From: Streptomyces sp. NBC_01717
GTDB lineage: Bacteria > Actinomycetota > Actinomycetes > Streptomycetales > Streptomycetaceae
Direction: 5' to 3'
Assembly (NCBI RefSeq): GCF_036248255.1
Contig: NZ_CP109178.1
Coordinates: 62,001-126,000, forward strand
DNA length: 64,000 nucleotides
Of the stretch, positions 24,828-34,314 are shown one piece after another (position 1 is the stretch's first letter; each line of letters opens with the position of its first letter). The notes beneath the pieces are model-generated. The model was given only the letters and a program-made list of their open reading frames with translations. It did no database searches and had not been told where the DNA came from. The position numbers were made by a program, and so were the translations under genes.

Positions 24828-27779
24828 CTACTCGCCGGTCAGCCTCCAGGACCAGCGGTGGACGCCCGGGCCCACGAGGTACTGCGGCAGCGTGTCGGGC
24901 CCGCAGGACGCCGTACCGACACCGCGGTGCTCGGCGTCCAGATGGACCACGCAGCGCTCTTGCGGTGTGAGCTCGTCGTGGTGCGTGGCGGCCGTCAGAT
25001 CGGCGGCGCGGTGCCGGGTGACCGACACCTGGCGCGGCTCGTCCAAGCGCACCGCGAGCCGCTCCCCCGCGGCGGAGTGCAGGGCGAGGCTGCGTACGCC
25101 GTGCCGGCCGCCGCTCTCCTGCGGGCGCAGATAGGGGGTGAACAGGTCGTCCACGGCGACCCGGTGGTGGCCGACGGGCGGGCCGGCGCAGCGGTCGGGG
25201 TAGGACTCCCACGGCCCCTGGCCGAACCAGTCCAGATCCTCGTAGCTGGCGGCCGTCTCGAAGACGGTGCCCACCCGGGCGACGTCCGTCAGGCCCTCGG
25301 GGAGCTCGGCCGTCTCCTCGACGAGGACTCCGCCGGGGATCGGGGTGAAGGTCTGCTCATGGCGTACGGCGCCCTCGGCGGTGGCGTACTCCGCCCGTAC
25401 GACGGTGCGCCCGTCGCGTACGGACACGTCCAGCAGGGTGCGGGTCGGAGCCTGAAGGCCCCACTTGCGCCAGCGCTCCGCGATCCCGCCGAGCTCGTCG
25501 TTGTCGGTGGGCGCGCGCCACAGGCTCAGCGTGGGCGGCGCGGCCAGCAGCGGGTGCACGAGCAGGCCGTCCTCGTCGAGGGTGACCTCGCCCTGCGCGG
25601 TGTCGGCGGCCGCCGGGGCGGCGCCGCGCAGCCGCACCTGCGGCGTGCACACCTCCAGCCCCGCCGGCGCCCAGCTCTCCGCGCCGGCCGTGGTGGCGCG
25701 CAGCGTCAGCCACGCCTCGCCGCCGTCCCCGTCCGCCTGCGCCAGCAGCTCCGCGGGTACGGCGACGGTCGCAGACTCCCCCGGACCCAGGTCGGGCAGG
25801 ACCGCTGGGACGGTGTGCGTGCCGGTGCGCTCCGCCGCCAGCACCCACTCGCCCGCCAGCCAGGACAGATCGCGGAAGTGCTGGTGGTTGCGTATCGTCA
25901 CCGACCCGTCGACCGACGCGGTCAGCCGGACCGGCGCCGCCAGTTCGCGGTGCTCGTACATCGCCGGCTTGGGGGTGCGGTCGGGGAAGACCATGCCGTC
26001 GGTGACGAACGCCCCGTCGTGCGGGGTGTCACCGAAGTCGCCGCCGTAGGCCCAGCGCAGGCCCGGACCGGCGACACCGTCGGCGAAGGCGCCGGCGCCC
26101 GCGGTGCCGGTCGGTCGCTTGTCGTCCACACGCTGCAGGATGCCGTGGTCGCGGAACTCCCAGATGAACCCGCCCTGGAGGCCCGGCGTGCTTTCGATGG
26201 CCGCCCAGTGGTCCGCGAGGGTGCCGTTGCTGTTGCCCATGGCGTGCGAGAACTCGCACCAGATCAGCGGTTTGGTCTGGCGCCCGGACAGGGCGTGCTC
26301 GACGACCTCGGGGAGGTTGGCGTACATCGGGCAGGCGATGTCGGAGGCCAGCGAGGTGTCGGCCCAGTCGATCTTCGCGGCGCCCTCGTACTGCAGCGGC
26401 CGGGTCGGGTCGCAGCGGCGCAGCCAGCCCGCGGCGGCGTCGTGGTTGGCGCCGTAGTCGGACTCGTTGCCGAGCGACCAGATCAGCACGCTGGGGTGGT
26501 TCTTGTCGCGCAGCGCCATCCGCGACACCCGGTCGGTGAACGCCGCCAGATAGCGCGGGTCGTCGGCTATCTCATGGGCGTGGTCGTGCGACTCGATGTC
26601 CGCCTCGTCGATCAGATAGACGCCGAGTTCGTCGGCCAGATCGTAGAAGGCGGGGTCGTTGGGGTAGTGCGAGGTGCGCACCGCGTTGAACCCGAAGCGC
26701 TTGAGCAGGACGAGGTCGGCGCGCATGTCCGCCTGCGACACGACCCGCCCGGTGAGCGGGTGGAAGTCGTGCCGGTTGACACCCCGCAGGAAGATCCGCT
26801 CGCCGTTGACCAGCAGGTCCCGGCCCTGGATCTGCACGGTGCGGAAGCCCACCCGGTGCCGCGAGGTGTCCGCCACGCTGCCGTCCGCCCGGTGCAGCCG
26901 CACCGTGAGTCCGTACAGCTCGGGGGTCTCCGCGGTCCACGGCCGCACGTCCGGCACGACGGCCTTGAGCCGCGCCTCGCCGAGGAAGTCGGAGACCCGC
27001 CACTCCTCCTTGCAGTACGCGTCGAACTCCGCGTCCTGCGCCAGCTCCCCGACACCCTCCAGCTCGCCGCTGACATACCAGCCGGCGGGCAGCGCCCCCG
27101 CCGCCGAGCGGACCTGCACCTCGGCCAGAAGACCGCCGTCCACCGGGGCGGTGATCTTCACATCGGCGAGATACAGCGGATCGGTGGCGTAGACGTACAC
27201 AGAGCGGGTGATACCGCCGTGCCACCACTGGTCCTGGTCCTCGATGTGCGTGGCGTCGGACCACTTGACCACGGTAAGCCGTACGGTGGCGCGCTCGCCG
27301 GGCCGTGCGGCGTCGGTGATGTCGAACTCGCCCGCCAGATGTGAGTCCTTGCCCATCCCCACCGGTCGCCCGTCGACCGCGGCGACCAGCACGCTCTCCG
27401 CCGCCCCCACGTGCAGCACGATCCGCCGCCCCGCCCACTCCGCCGGGATGTCGACCTCCCGCTCGTGCACACCGGTCGGGTTCGCGGCGGGCACCTGCGG
27501 CGGGAAGTGCGGGAACGGCATCTGGACGTTGGTGTAGTGCGGCAGGTCCGCCACCCCGTGCAGATCGTCGAACTCCTGCATGGTCCAGAGGCCGGGCACC
27601 TCCAGCTTGGTCCAGAAGTCCGCGAGCGGGACATCGGGCGCGGGCAGCAGCTGGAAGCGCCACCTGCCGTCGAGCTCGATCCGGTCCCCCTCCCGGCGTA
27701 CGGCGTGCATCGGCAGCCGCTGCCAGGAGGTGAGCTCCGGGCTCTCCCAGGGGCGGGTGGGCAGGGACGGGCGGGTCAT
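24828..27779 (-). CDS. lacZ: beta-galactosidase, glycoside hydrolase family 2
   Basis: A 983-residue LacZ-type enzyme. Domains in order: N-terminal jelly-roll (to about 210), immunoglobulin-like domain, TIM barrel (about 330-620), and the LacZ beta-sandwich C-terminal domain. Acid/base Glu439 is in WSLGNESDYG and nucleophile Glu509 in IWCEFSHAMGNSNG. It has no signal peptide and would cleave imported beta-galactosides in the cytoplasm. The ATG at 27779 overlaps the stop of the permease gene (ATGA), so it is part of the sugar transporter operon. Use of other beta-glycosides is possible. Confidence 0.93.
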   Translation of the reverse strand: MTRPSLPTRPWESPELTSWQRLPMHAVRREGDRIELDGRWRFQLLPAPDVPLADFWTKLEVPGLWTMQEFDDLHGVADLPHYTNVQMPFPHFPPQVPAANPTGVHEREVDIPAEWAGRRIVLHVGAAESVLVAAVDGRPVGMGKDSHLAGEFDITDAARPGERATVRLTVVKWSDATHIEDQDQWWHGGITRSVYVYATDPLYLADVKITAPVDGGLLAEVQVRSAAGALPAGWYVSGELEGVGELAQDAEFDAYCKEEWRVSDFLGEARLKAVVPDVRPWTAETPELYGLTVRLHRADGSVADTSRHRVGFRTVQIQGRDLLVNGERIFLRGVNRHDFHPLTGRVVSQADMRADLVLLKRFGFNAVRTSHYPNDPAFYDLADELGVYLIDEADIESHDHAHEIADDPRYLAAFTDRVSRMALRDKNHPSVLIWSLGNESDYGANHDAAAGWLRRCDPTRPLQYEGAAKIDWADTSLASDIACPMYANLPEVVEHALSGRQTKPLIWCEFSHAMGNSNGTLADHWAAIESTPGLQGGFIWEFRDHGILQRVDDKRPTGTAGAGAFADGVAGPGLRWAYGGDFGDTPHDGAFVTDGMVFPDRTPKPAMYEHRELAAPVRLTASVDGSVTIRNHQHFRDLSWLAGEWVLAAERTGTHTVPAVLPDLGPGESATVAVPAELLAQADGDGGEAWLTLRATTAGAESWAPAGLEVCTPQVRLRGAAPAAADTAQGEVTLDEDGLLVHPLLAAPPTLSLWRAPTDNDELGGIAERWRKWGLQAPTRTLLDVSVRDGRTVVRAEYATAEGAVRHEQTFTPIPGGVLVEETAELPEGLTDVARVGTVFETAASYEDLDWFGQGPWESYPDRCAGPPVGHHRVAVDDLFTPYLRPQESGGRHGVRSLALHSAAGERLAVRLDEPRQVSVTRHRAADLTAATHHDELTPQERCVVHLDAEHRGVGTASCGPDTLPQYLVGPGVHRWSWRLTGE

Positions 27780-28630
27780 CAGCGGATGGCTCCCTTGGCC
27801 AGGTCGGCGATGAAGTGGCGGGCCGCGAAGGCGAACACGATGAGCAGCGGGATCAGGGCCAGCAGGGCGCCGGCCATGACCATGCCGTAGTCCGTCATGC
27901 TGTGCACGCCGTTGAGCTGGGACAGCGCGACCTGGAGAGTGACGTTGTCCGGGTTGGTGAGGGCGATCAGGGGCCAGGCGTAGTCGTTCCACTGGCTCAT
28001 GAAGGTGAAGATGCCGAGGAACGCCAGGCCAGGGCGGACCACGGGCAGCGCCACATGCCAGTACTGGCGGAGGAAGCTGCAGCCGTCGAGGCGGGAGGCG
28101 TCCATCAGCTCGTCGTGGATGGCGCCCGTCATGTACTGGCGCATCCAGAAGATGCCGAACGCGTTGGCCGCCGCAGGGACGATCAGCGCGGTGAGCGAGC
28201 CGATCCAGCCCAGCTTCGCCATGATCACGAACTGCGGGATGGCGGCCAGCTGCGCGGGCAGCATGAAGATGGCCATCATCAGCCCGAACAGCAGCTTGCG
28301 CCCCGGGAACTCGAACTTGGCGAAGACGAACGCCGCGAGCGAGTCGAAGAACAACACCAGCACCGTGACGCTGACCGCGACGATCAACGAGTTCAGCATC
28401 GACCCGAAGAAGTCGACGTTGTCGAAGAGGTTCTTGACGTTCTCGCCGAAGTGCGAGCCGGGCAGCAGCTTCGGCGGGTACGAGAAGATCTCGCTGGTCG
28501 TCCGGGTGGCCATGACGACGGCCAGATAGAACGGGAAGACCGACAGCAGTACGCCCGCGATGAGCGCGGTGTGCAAGGAGACACCGCGGGCCAGGGCACC
28601 CTTGATCCTCGGTGTGAAGGTCTTTGTCAT
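27779..28630 (-). CDS. carbohydrate ABC transporter permease (MalG type)
   Basis: A 283-residue inner-membrane permease with six predicted transmembrane segments, starting TALIAGVLLSVFPFYLAVVM. The EAA loop that contacts the ATPase reads DELMDASRLDGCSFLRQYWH followed by VALPVVRPGL. It ends in an overlap with the beta-galactosidase gene. No ATPase gene is present in the cluster; in Streptomyces such importers commonly use the shared ATPase MsiK. Confidence 0.93.
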   Translation of the reverse strand: MTKTFTPRIKGALARGVSLHTALIAGVLLSVFPFYLAVVMATRTTSEIFSYPPKLLPGSHFGENVKNLFDNVDFFGSMLNSLIVAVSVTVLVLFFDSLAAFVFAKFEFPGRKLLFGLMMAIFMLPAQLAAIPQFVIMAKLGWIGSLTALIVPAAANAFGIFWMRQYMTGAIHDELMDASRLDGCSFLRQYWHVALPVVRPGLAFLGIFTFMSQWNDYAWPLIALTNPDNVTLQVALSQLNGVHSMTDYGMVMAGALLALIPLLIVFAFAARHFIADLAKGAIR

Positions 28631-28639
28631 GGCGGCCTC

Positions 28640-29614
28640 CTAGTCCCTTTCCCGGCGCTGGACCAGCCGCCAGTTGATGATGGAGAAGACGACCACGATC
28701 AGGAAGATCGCCCAGGCGATGGCCGCCCCGTAGCCGAAGTCGTTGTTGTCGAAGGTCTGTTGGAAGAAGTAGAGGACCACCGTCTGGCCGGCGTGCTCGG
28801 GGCCGCCGGAGAACGTCGAGCCGCCGTTGTTGGCGCCGAGCAGCACCTGCGACTCGGAGAAGGACTGCAGACCGGTGATCGTGGACACCACCACGGTGAA
28901 CAGGATGACCGGGCGCATCATCGGCACGGTGATCTTGAAGAAGGTCTTGACCGGACCGGCTCCGTCGACCTTCGCGGCCTCGTACAGCTCGCTGGGGATG
29001 GTCTGCAGACCGGCGAGATAGATGATCGCGTTGTAGCCGGTCCACTGCCAGGTCATCAGCGCGGCGACGGCGACCTTGATGCCCCACGGCTCGTTCAGCC
29101 AGGCGACCTCGCTGACCCCGATGGCCTTGAGCACGGCGTTCACCATGCCGAAGCTGGTGGAGAAGATGGAGCCGAAGATGATCGCGACGGCGACCACCGA
29201 GGTGACCGACGGCACGAAGTAGGCGAACCGGTAGACGCGCTTCAGCCGCACCGCGGAGTTCAGCATCACGGCACTGATCAGGGCGATGACGAGCATCGGG
29301 AAGGTGCCCATGGCCCAGATCACGAGTGTGTTGCCCAGCGCGTCCCAGAACTGGGTGTCGGTGAGCAGATAGCGGAACTGCGACAGCCCCGCGTACTCCA
29401 TGTTGCCCAGGCCGTCCCAGCGTTGGAAGGCGAGGAAGAGCGAGAAGCCGGCCGGGATCAGGCCGAAGCAGAGAAAGAGGAGATAGAACGGCGAGATCGC
29501 GGCGTACAGCCGCCAGTGGCGACGGATGCCGCCCTCCGGATGGGCCTTGACAGCGACAGCCGGTGGGGGCGCGTCCATGGCCGCTGCGGCCGGTGCGGTC
29601 TTCAGATCGGCCAT
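28640..29614 (-). CDS. carbohydrate ABC transporter permease (MalF type)
   Basis: A 324-residue permease partner with six hydrophobic segments (first: LYAAISPFYLLFLCFGLIPA). The EAA motif is YEAAKVDGAGPVKTFFKITV. Only 9 bp separate it from the MalG-type gene and 3 bp from the binding-protein gene, so the three are one operon. The substrate is probably an oligosaccharide containing beta-linked galactose or a related sugar, inferred from the glycosidase downstream. Confidence 0.93.
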   Translation of the reverse strand: MADLKTAPAAAAMDAPPPAVAVKAHPEGGIRRHWRLYAAISPFYLLFLCFGLIPAGFSLFLAFQRWDGLGNMEYAGLSQFRYLLTDTQFWDALGNTLVIWAMGTFPMLVIALISAVMLNSAVRLKRVYRFAYFVPSVTSVVAVAIIFGSIFSTSFGMVNAVLKAIGVSEVAWLNEPWGIKVAVAALMTWQWTGYNAIIYLAGLQTIPSELYEAAKVDGAGPVKTFFKITVPMMRPVILFTVVVSTITGLQSFSESQVLLGANNGGSTFSGGPEHAGQTVVLYFFQQTFDNNDFGYGAAIAWAIFLIVVVFSIINWRLVQRRERD

Positions 29615-29617
29615 GAC

Positions 29618-30907
29618 TCAGCTCACCCCCAGGTGGTCTGCGATACGTCGGCACTGGGCCATGGCGTCCCGCCAGGCCTTCTTGCGGTTCTTGCCGGAGA
29701 TGTAGACGGAGGTCAGCTCGTCCCTGATGGGCTGGCTGAGGGCTACGTCGTACGGGCTGTTGTAGGAGACCGGGACCCGCTGGGCGGCCGGACCGAAGAC
29801 GTCCATGGTGATCTGGCCGCCGAAGAACTCGTCCGGCGTGCGCAGGTCCGGCGACTCGAAGGAGGCCGGGGTGGAGGGGAAGAGGGAGGCTTCGAGGAAG
29901 CCGCGGGACTGGTTCTCGGGGCCGAGCAGCCAAGTAATGATCTGGAAGGCGAGCTCGGGATCACGGCAGTACCTGGTGATGCCGAGGAAGGAGCCGCCGT
30001 CGTTGGCCGGGCGCTCCGGCATCGCGGCGACCCGCCACTTCCCCTTGGACTTCGTCAGCTGCGACTTGAAGTCGCCGGCCACCCAGGAGGCGCCGATCTG
30101 GCTCGGCAGTTTGCCGTCCTCCAGCGCCGGGTTGATGTCCACGGTGCCGGACTTGAAGGGGGAGTCGATGCCCCGGTCCAGGCATTCCAGCGCGAGGTCC
30201 CAGGCGCGGGTGATGTGTTCCTGGTCACCGATGAAGTGCCGGTCCTTGTCGACGTAGCGTTTCATCGACTGACCCACGGCCATGCCGAAGATCGCCAGCG
30301 GGTCGCTCACCATGTAGGAGCCCTTGGCCTTCTTCACCAGCTGTTCACCGGCGGCGAAGTAGTCGTCCCAGGTGCCCATCTGCGCGGCCACGTCCTCGGG
30401 CTCGGTGGGCAGGCCCGCCTTCTCGAAGATGTCGGGGCGGTAGTAGTGGACGCAGGGGCCGGTGTCGATCGGGAAACCGATCTGGCGGCCGTCGTCGGCG
30501 GTGCCCTGGCTCCACTTCCAGTCCAGGTACTGGCTCTTCAGCTTGTCCGCGCCGAGGGTATTGAGGTCGATGAACTGGTCGGCGTTGGGCAGCAGGGAGG
30601 CTATGTCCTCGCCCTTCAGACCGGTGATGTCGGGCGCATGAGCGCGGGCGGTGAGGGTCGTCAGCAGCTTCGAGCGGAAGTAGCCGCCGATCTGAGTGGC
30701 CTTGAGGTCGACCTGGGTGAAGCGCTTGACGGCGTCCTCCACCAGCTTGTCGCTCAGTCCACCGCCCCAGTACCAGAGCGTCATGTCGCTCCCGGTGGAT
30801 CCGGCTGGGACCGAGCAGCCGGCGACCGTGCCGCCCAACAGGGCGGCCGAGGTGGTTGCCAGGCCCGCGCGAAGCAGTCCTCTGCGCGAGAGATGCACTG
30901 CTCCCAC
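29618..30907 (-). CDS. sugar-binding lipoprotein of the ABC importer
   Basis: A 429-residue extracellular solute-binding protein. The N-terminus joins a twin-arginine motif (LSRRGLLRAGLATTSAALLG) to a lipobox ending in Cys31 (GTVAGC), so it is a membrane-anchored lipoprotein. The mature part has family-1 binding-protein features (MTLWYWGGGLSDKLVEDAVK, DGRQIGFPIDTGPCVHYYRP). The start could be GTG at 30907 or GTG at 30898; neither has an ideal ribosome site. First gene of the transporter operon, 65 bp after the kinase gene. Confidence 0.9.
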   Translation of the reverse strand: MGAVHLSRRGLLRAGLATTSAALLGGTVAGCSVPAGSTGSDMTLWYWGGGLSDKLVEDAVKRFTQVDLKATQIGGYFRSKLLTTLTARAHAPDITGLKGEDIASLLPNADQFIDLNTLGADKLKSQYLDWKWSQGTADDGRQIGFPIDTGPCVHYYRPDIFEKAGLPTEPEDVAAQMGTWDDYFAAGEQLVKKAKGSYMVSDPLAIFGMAVGQSMKRYVDKDRHFIGDQEHITRAWDLALECLDRGIDSPFKSGTVDINPALEDGKLPSQIGASWVAGDFKSQLTKSKGKWRVAAMPERPANDGGSFLGITRYCRDPELAFQIITWLLGPENQSRGFLEASLFPSTPASFESPDLRTPDEFFGGQITMDVFGPAAQRVPVSYNSPYDVALSQPIRDELTSVYISGKNRKKAWRDAMAQCRRIADHLGVS

Positions 30908-30972
30908 CGCCTTTCGGTTTCTCGTCGTTGAGGGTTCAGGAGGTGTTACGGAGGGTCTTACGGAGGAAGGTC

Positions 30973-32028
30973 CTACAGGGGAGTGACTGGTGCCCTTGGT
31001 GGGGGCGGACCGGGGTCGGTGGGGATCCGGTCGGTGAGGAAGCCGAATTCGCGGCGCAGCGCCTCGGCGCCGGGATCGGCTGCGACACCGCGCCACCACT
31101 CGGCGACGCCGCCCCAGCCGGGCGCCGCCAGCGCCCCGCCGTGCAGGCGTACGGACAGCCCCGCCGCGAGCGCCGCGAAACGCAGCCGTTCGGCGAGCGG
31201 CCAGCCGGCCAGGGAGGCGGCGACAAAGCTCGCCCCGAAGACATCCCCGGCGCCGGTCGCATCCAGGACATCAACGTCAAGCGCGCCGGCCTCGGCGAAC
31301 TCACCCGTGCTCTGGTCGACGGCGATCGCGCCGTCCCGCCCCCGGGTGACCACCGCGACCGGCACCAGGTCGGACAGCGCGTGCAGCGCCGCCGTCGGGG
31401 TGTCGGTGCGGGTGTACGCCATGGCCTCGCCCTCATTGGGCAGGAACGCGTGGCACAGGGAGAGCCGGTCGAGCACGTCGGACGACCACTGCTGGGAGGG
31501 GTCCCAGCCGACGTCGGCGAAGATCTTGGTGCCCGAAGCGGCGGCCTTGGCGAGCCACTGCTGCGGCTCAGCGCCGATGTGCACCAGCGCGGAGCGGGCG
31601 GCCGGTGGGTCACGGATGAGCTCGTCCTGGCTGTACGGCGGCTCGTGGCCGTTGGTGACCAGCGCCCGGTCATCCCCCAACGCGAGGGAGACGGTGACGG
31701 GCGTGTGCCAGCCGACCGGGGCCGTACGGGACAGGGAGAGGTCGATACCCTCCTGCCCGGCAAGCACCTCGCGGCAGTAGCGGCCGTAGAAGTCGTCACC
31801 GAACACGGTGGCCAGCGAGGTGCGCAGGCCGAAGCGGGCGGCGGCGACCGCGAGGTTCGCAATGCCGCCGGGACCGCTGCCCATCCCCCGGGTCCAGATC
31901 TCTTCGCCCGGCACGGGTGGCTGTCCGAGGCCGGTGAAGACCAGGTCGTAGAAGAGCAGACCGGTGAGCAGGAGGTCGGGCGCTTCATCGCCCGGTGTCA
32001 CGTCGGAGGCTGGGAGCGGCTCGTTCAC
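30973..32028 (-). CDS. PfkB-family carbohydrate kinase
   Basis: A 351-residue ribokinase-like sugar kinase. Landmarks are GPGGIANLAVAAARFGL near residue 52 and the catalytic DATGAGDVFGASFVAA. It phosphorylates a sugar released by the neighbouring glycosidases; the identity is unknown. It is divergent from the DeoR regulator, whose start is 127 bp away, and leads into the transporter operon on the same strand. DeoR-family repressors often respond to sugar phosphates, so this kinase could make the inducer. Confidence 0.88.
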   Translation of the reverse strand: MNEPLPASDVTPGDEAPDLLLTGLLFYDLVFTGLGQPPVPGEEIWTRGMGSGPGGIANLAVAAARFGLRTSLATVFGDDFYGRYCREVLAGQEGIDLSLSRTAPVGWHTPVTVSLALGDDRALVTNGHEPPYSQDELIRDPPAARSALVHIGAEPQQWLAKAAASGTKIFADVGWDPSQQWSSDVLDRLSLCHAFLPNEGEAMAYTRTDTPTAALHALSDLVPVAVVTRGRDGAIAVDQSTGEFAEAGALDVDVLDATGAGDVFGASFVAASLAGWPLAERLRFAALAAGLSVRLHGGALAAPGWGGVAEWWRGVAADPGAEALRREFGFLTDRIPTDPGPPPPRAPVTPL

Positions 32029-32155
32029 GAGCGCGTCCTCTCGTCAAGAGTGTGCAAGTTCGACCAGCCGATCGTGGGACAAGTGCGCAAACTTTTCAAG
32101 ACTTCTTCAATATCAAGCATGGAATTGAATGAAATTGAAGGGTAGTGTGCACTGC
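32029..32155. promoter_or_regulatory. divergent promoter region with inverted repeat
   Basis: This 127-bp gap is clearly AT-richer than its surroundings and separates the kinase/transporter operon from the DeoR/glycosidase operon. CTTCAAT (32105-32111) and ATTGAAG (32134-32140) form a 7-bp inverted repeat, and ATTGAAT and AAATTGAAG repeat the half-site. It is a plausible DeoR operator controlling both directions. Confidence 0.5.
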
Positions 32156-32905
32156 ATGCTGGCAGAGCGACGACATCAACTCATCCTGCGGGCACTGCGC
32201 TCCGGGGGGCCCGCCTCTGTGGCCGATCTCTCCTCCGAGCTGGACGTGAGCGCCGCCACGGTCCGCCGCGACCTGATCAGGCTGGAGGAGGACGGCCTTC
32301 TCACCCGCGTCCACGGGGGCGCGGTGGTGGAGGAGGGTGATCAGCCCTTCGCGGAGGTAGCCGAGGTCCGGGTCTCCGACAAGGACGTCCTGGCGGAGCG
32401 CGCCGCGGCAATGATCAAGGACGGCCAGACGGTGCTGCTGGACATCGGCACCACCGCCTACCGCCTGGCCCGGCAGCTGCACGGCCGCCGACTCACCGTG
32501 ATCACAAGCAATCTGGTGGTGTACGAGGAGCTGGCCGAGGACACCGGCATCGAGCTGGTGCTCCCCGGCGGTGTGGTCCGCCGCGAGTACCGCTCGCTGG
32601 TGGGCTTCCTCACCGAGGACAGCCTGCGCCAACTGCACGCCGACTGGCTGTTCCTGGGAACGAGCGGCGTCCGACCCGGCGGACAGGTCATGGACACCAC
32701 CGTGGTCGAGGTGCCGGTGAAGCGGGCCATGATGGCCGCCGCCGAGAAGGTGGTGCTGCTCGCCGACGCCGGGAAGTTCCCCGGCCAGGGGATGGCCAAG
32801 GTGTGCGGTCCGGCGGACCTCGACGTAGTAGTGACCAACGCGTCCGCGGACCCGGCGACCCTCGCCGCGCTCGCGGAGGCCGGCGCAGAGGTGATCAAAG
32901 TATGA
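32156..32905 (+). CDS. DeoR-family transcriptional regulator
   Basis: A 249-residue sugar-phosphate-responsive repressor. The DeoR helix-turn-helix is at the N-terminus (MLAERRHQLILRALRSGG, VADLSSELDVSAATVRRDLI) and the sensor domain shows LLDIGTTAYRLARQL, ITSNLVVYEEL, LPGGVVRREYRSLVG and LLADAGKF. ATG at 32156 gives the usual family start; ATG at 32129 is an upstream alternative. Its stop overlaps the GH4 gene (ATGA). It probably represses the whole divergent sugar cluster. Confidence 0.92.
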   Translation: MLAERRHQLILRALRSGGPASVADLSSELDVSAATVRRDLIRLEEDGLLTRVHGGAVVEEGDQPFAEVAEVRVSDKDVLAERAAAMIKDGQTVLLDIGTTAYRLARQLHGRRLTVITSNLVVYEELAEDTGIELVLPGGVVRREYRSLVGFLTEDSLRQLHADWLFLGTSGVRPGGQVMDTTVVEVPVKRAMMAAAEKVVLLADAGKFPGQGMAKVCGPADLDVVVTNASADPATLAALAEAGAEVIKV

Positions 32906-34248
32906 AACTGACCATTCTGGGCGGCGGGGGATTCCGAGTGCCGCTCGTGTACGGTGCGCTGCTCGGCGACCGCGCGGAGGGCCGGGTCACCGGCGTGACC
33001 CTCTACGACCTCGACGCCGGCCGGCTCTCCGCGATCGCCCGGGTGCTGGCCGAGCAGGCCGCCGGTCACCCGGACGCCCCGGCGGTGACCGTCACCACGG
33101 ATCTGGACGAGGCGCTGAGGGGCGCCGACTTCGTCTTCTCCGCGATCCGCGTCGGCGGTCTGGAGGGCCGGGCGGCGGACGAGCAAGTGGCGCTCGCCAA
33201 GGGCGTGCTCGGCCAGGAGACGGTCGGCGCCGGCGGCATCGCGTACGGGCTGCGCACACTGCCGGTCGTGGACCACATCGCCCGGCGGGTGGCTGCGCTG
33301 GCCCCGGACGCCTGGTTCATCAACTTCACCAACCCGGCGGGCCTGGTCACCGAGGCCATGTCCCGGCATCTGGGCGACCGGGTGATCGGCATCTGCGACT
33401 CCCCGGTGGGCCTGGGCCGCCGGGTGGCCCGCGCGCTGGGCGCCACACGCCCGCAGGACGCCTGGATCGACTACGTCGGGCTGAACCATCTGGGCTGGCT
33501 GCGCGGCCTGCACATCGACGGCCGCGACCAGTTGCCGCGGCTGCTCGCGGACCGGGAGCTGTTGGGCAGCTTCGAGGAGGGCAAGCTCTTCGGCCCGGAG
33601 TGGATCCAGTCGCTGGGCGCCGTACCGAACGAGTATCTGCACTACTACTACTTCAACCGGGAAGCGGTGAAGGCGTACCGGGAGGCGCAGCAGACCCGCG
33701 GCGCCTTCCTGCGCGACCAGCAGGCCCGCTTCTACGACTGCATGCGCGACCCGGCCGCGCCCGCGCTGCGTACCTGGGACGGCACCCGGGCCGAGCGCGA
33801 GGCGACCTATATGTCGGAGAACCGCGAGGCGGCCGGCGCCGGCGAGCGGGACGAGGCGTCGCTCAGTGAGTCCGGCGGCTACGAGAACGTCGCCCTCGCC
33901 CTGATGCGGGCCATCGCCCGCGACGAGCGCGCCACTTTGATCCTCAACGTGCGCAACCGGACGACCCTCCCCATCCTCGACGAGGACGCCGTCATCGAGG
34001 TCCCCTGCCTGGTCGACGGCAACGGCGCCCACCCGGTGACCGTCTCCCCGCTGCCGGGTCATGCCGCCGGGCTGGTCTGCGCGATCAAGGCCGTGGAGCG
34101 CGAGGTGCTGGCCGCGGCCGCCTCCGGCTCCCGGCCCGCCGCCATCAAGGCCTTCGCGCTGCACCCGCTCATCGACTCCGTGGAGGTGGCGCGGCGGCTG
34201 GTCGACGAGTACCGCGAGGTGCATCCGGGCCTCGCGTACCTGACGTAG
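32902..34248 (+). CDS. glycoside hydrolase family 4 enzyme
   Basis: A 448-residue GH4 enzyme, a group that cleaves phospho- or free glycosides by an NAD- and Mn-dependent redox mechanism; the closest look is 6-phospho-beta-glucosidase type. Landmarks are the dinucleotide motif KLTILGGGGFRVPLV, INFTNPAGLVTEAM, IGICDSP with the metal-ligand Cys, and YVGLNHLGWLRGL with a metal-ligand His. It is translationally coupled to the DeoR gene. Since the importer is an ABC type rather than a phosphotransferase, a non-phosphorylated substrate is possible. Confidence 0.9.
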   Translation: MKLTILGGGGFRVPLVYGALLGDRAEGRVTGVTLYDLDAGRLSAIARVLAEQAAGHPDAPAVTVTTDLDEALRGADFVFSAIRVGGLEGRAADEQVALAKGVLGQETVGAGGIAYGLRTLPVVDHIARRVAALAPDAWFINFTNPAGLVTEAMSRHLGDRVIGICDSPVGLGRRVARALGATRPQDAWIDYVGLNHLGWLRGLHIDGRDQLPRLLADRELLGSFEEGKLFGPEWIQSLGAVPNEYLHYYYFNREAVKAYREAQQTRGAFLRDQQARFYDCMRDPAAPALRTWDGTRAEREATYMSENREAAGAGERDEASLSESGGYENVALALMRAIARDERATLILNVRNRTTLPILDEDAVIEVPCLVDGNGAHPVTVSPLPGHAAGLVCAIKAVEREVLAAAASGSRPAAIKAFALHPLIDSVEVARRLVDEYREVHPGLAYLT

Positions 34249-34314
34249 CGCCGCGCCTCTCCATTGCCGCAAAGCTCCCTGAGAGCTGCCCAAGAACTTC
34301 TGAAAAGAGATCCC

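Noticed and set aside
24492..27344. 950-codon plus-strand frame opposite the beta-galactosidase and metallophosphoesterase
   Set aside because: It spans two unrelated minus-strand genes and shows only shadow composition.
27815..30931. 1038-codon plus-strand frame opposite the ABC transporter genes
   Set aside because: Long open frames opposite GC-rich genes are expected; Glu/Asp/Val-rich translation has no domain and the transporter genes are unmistakable.
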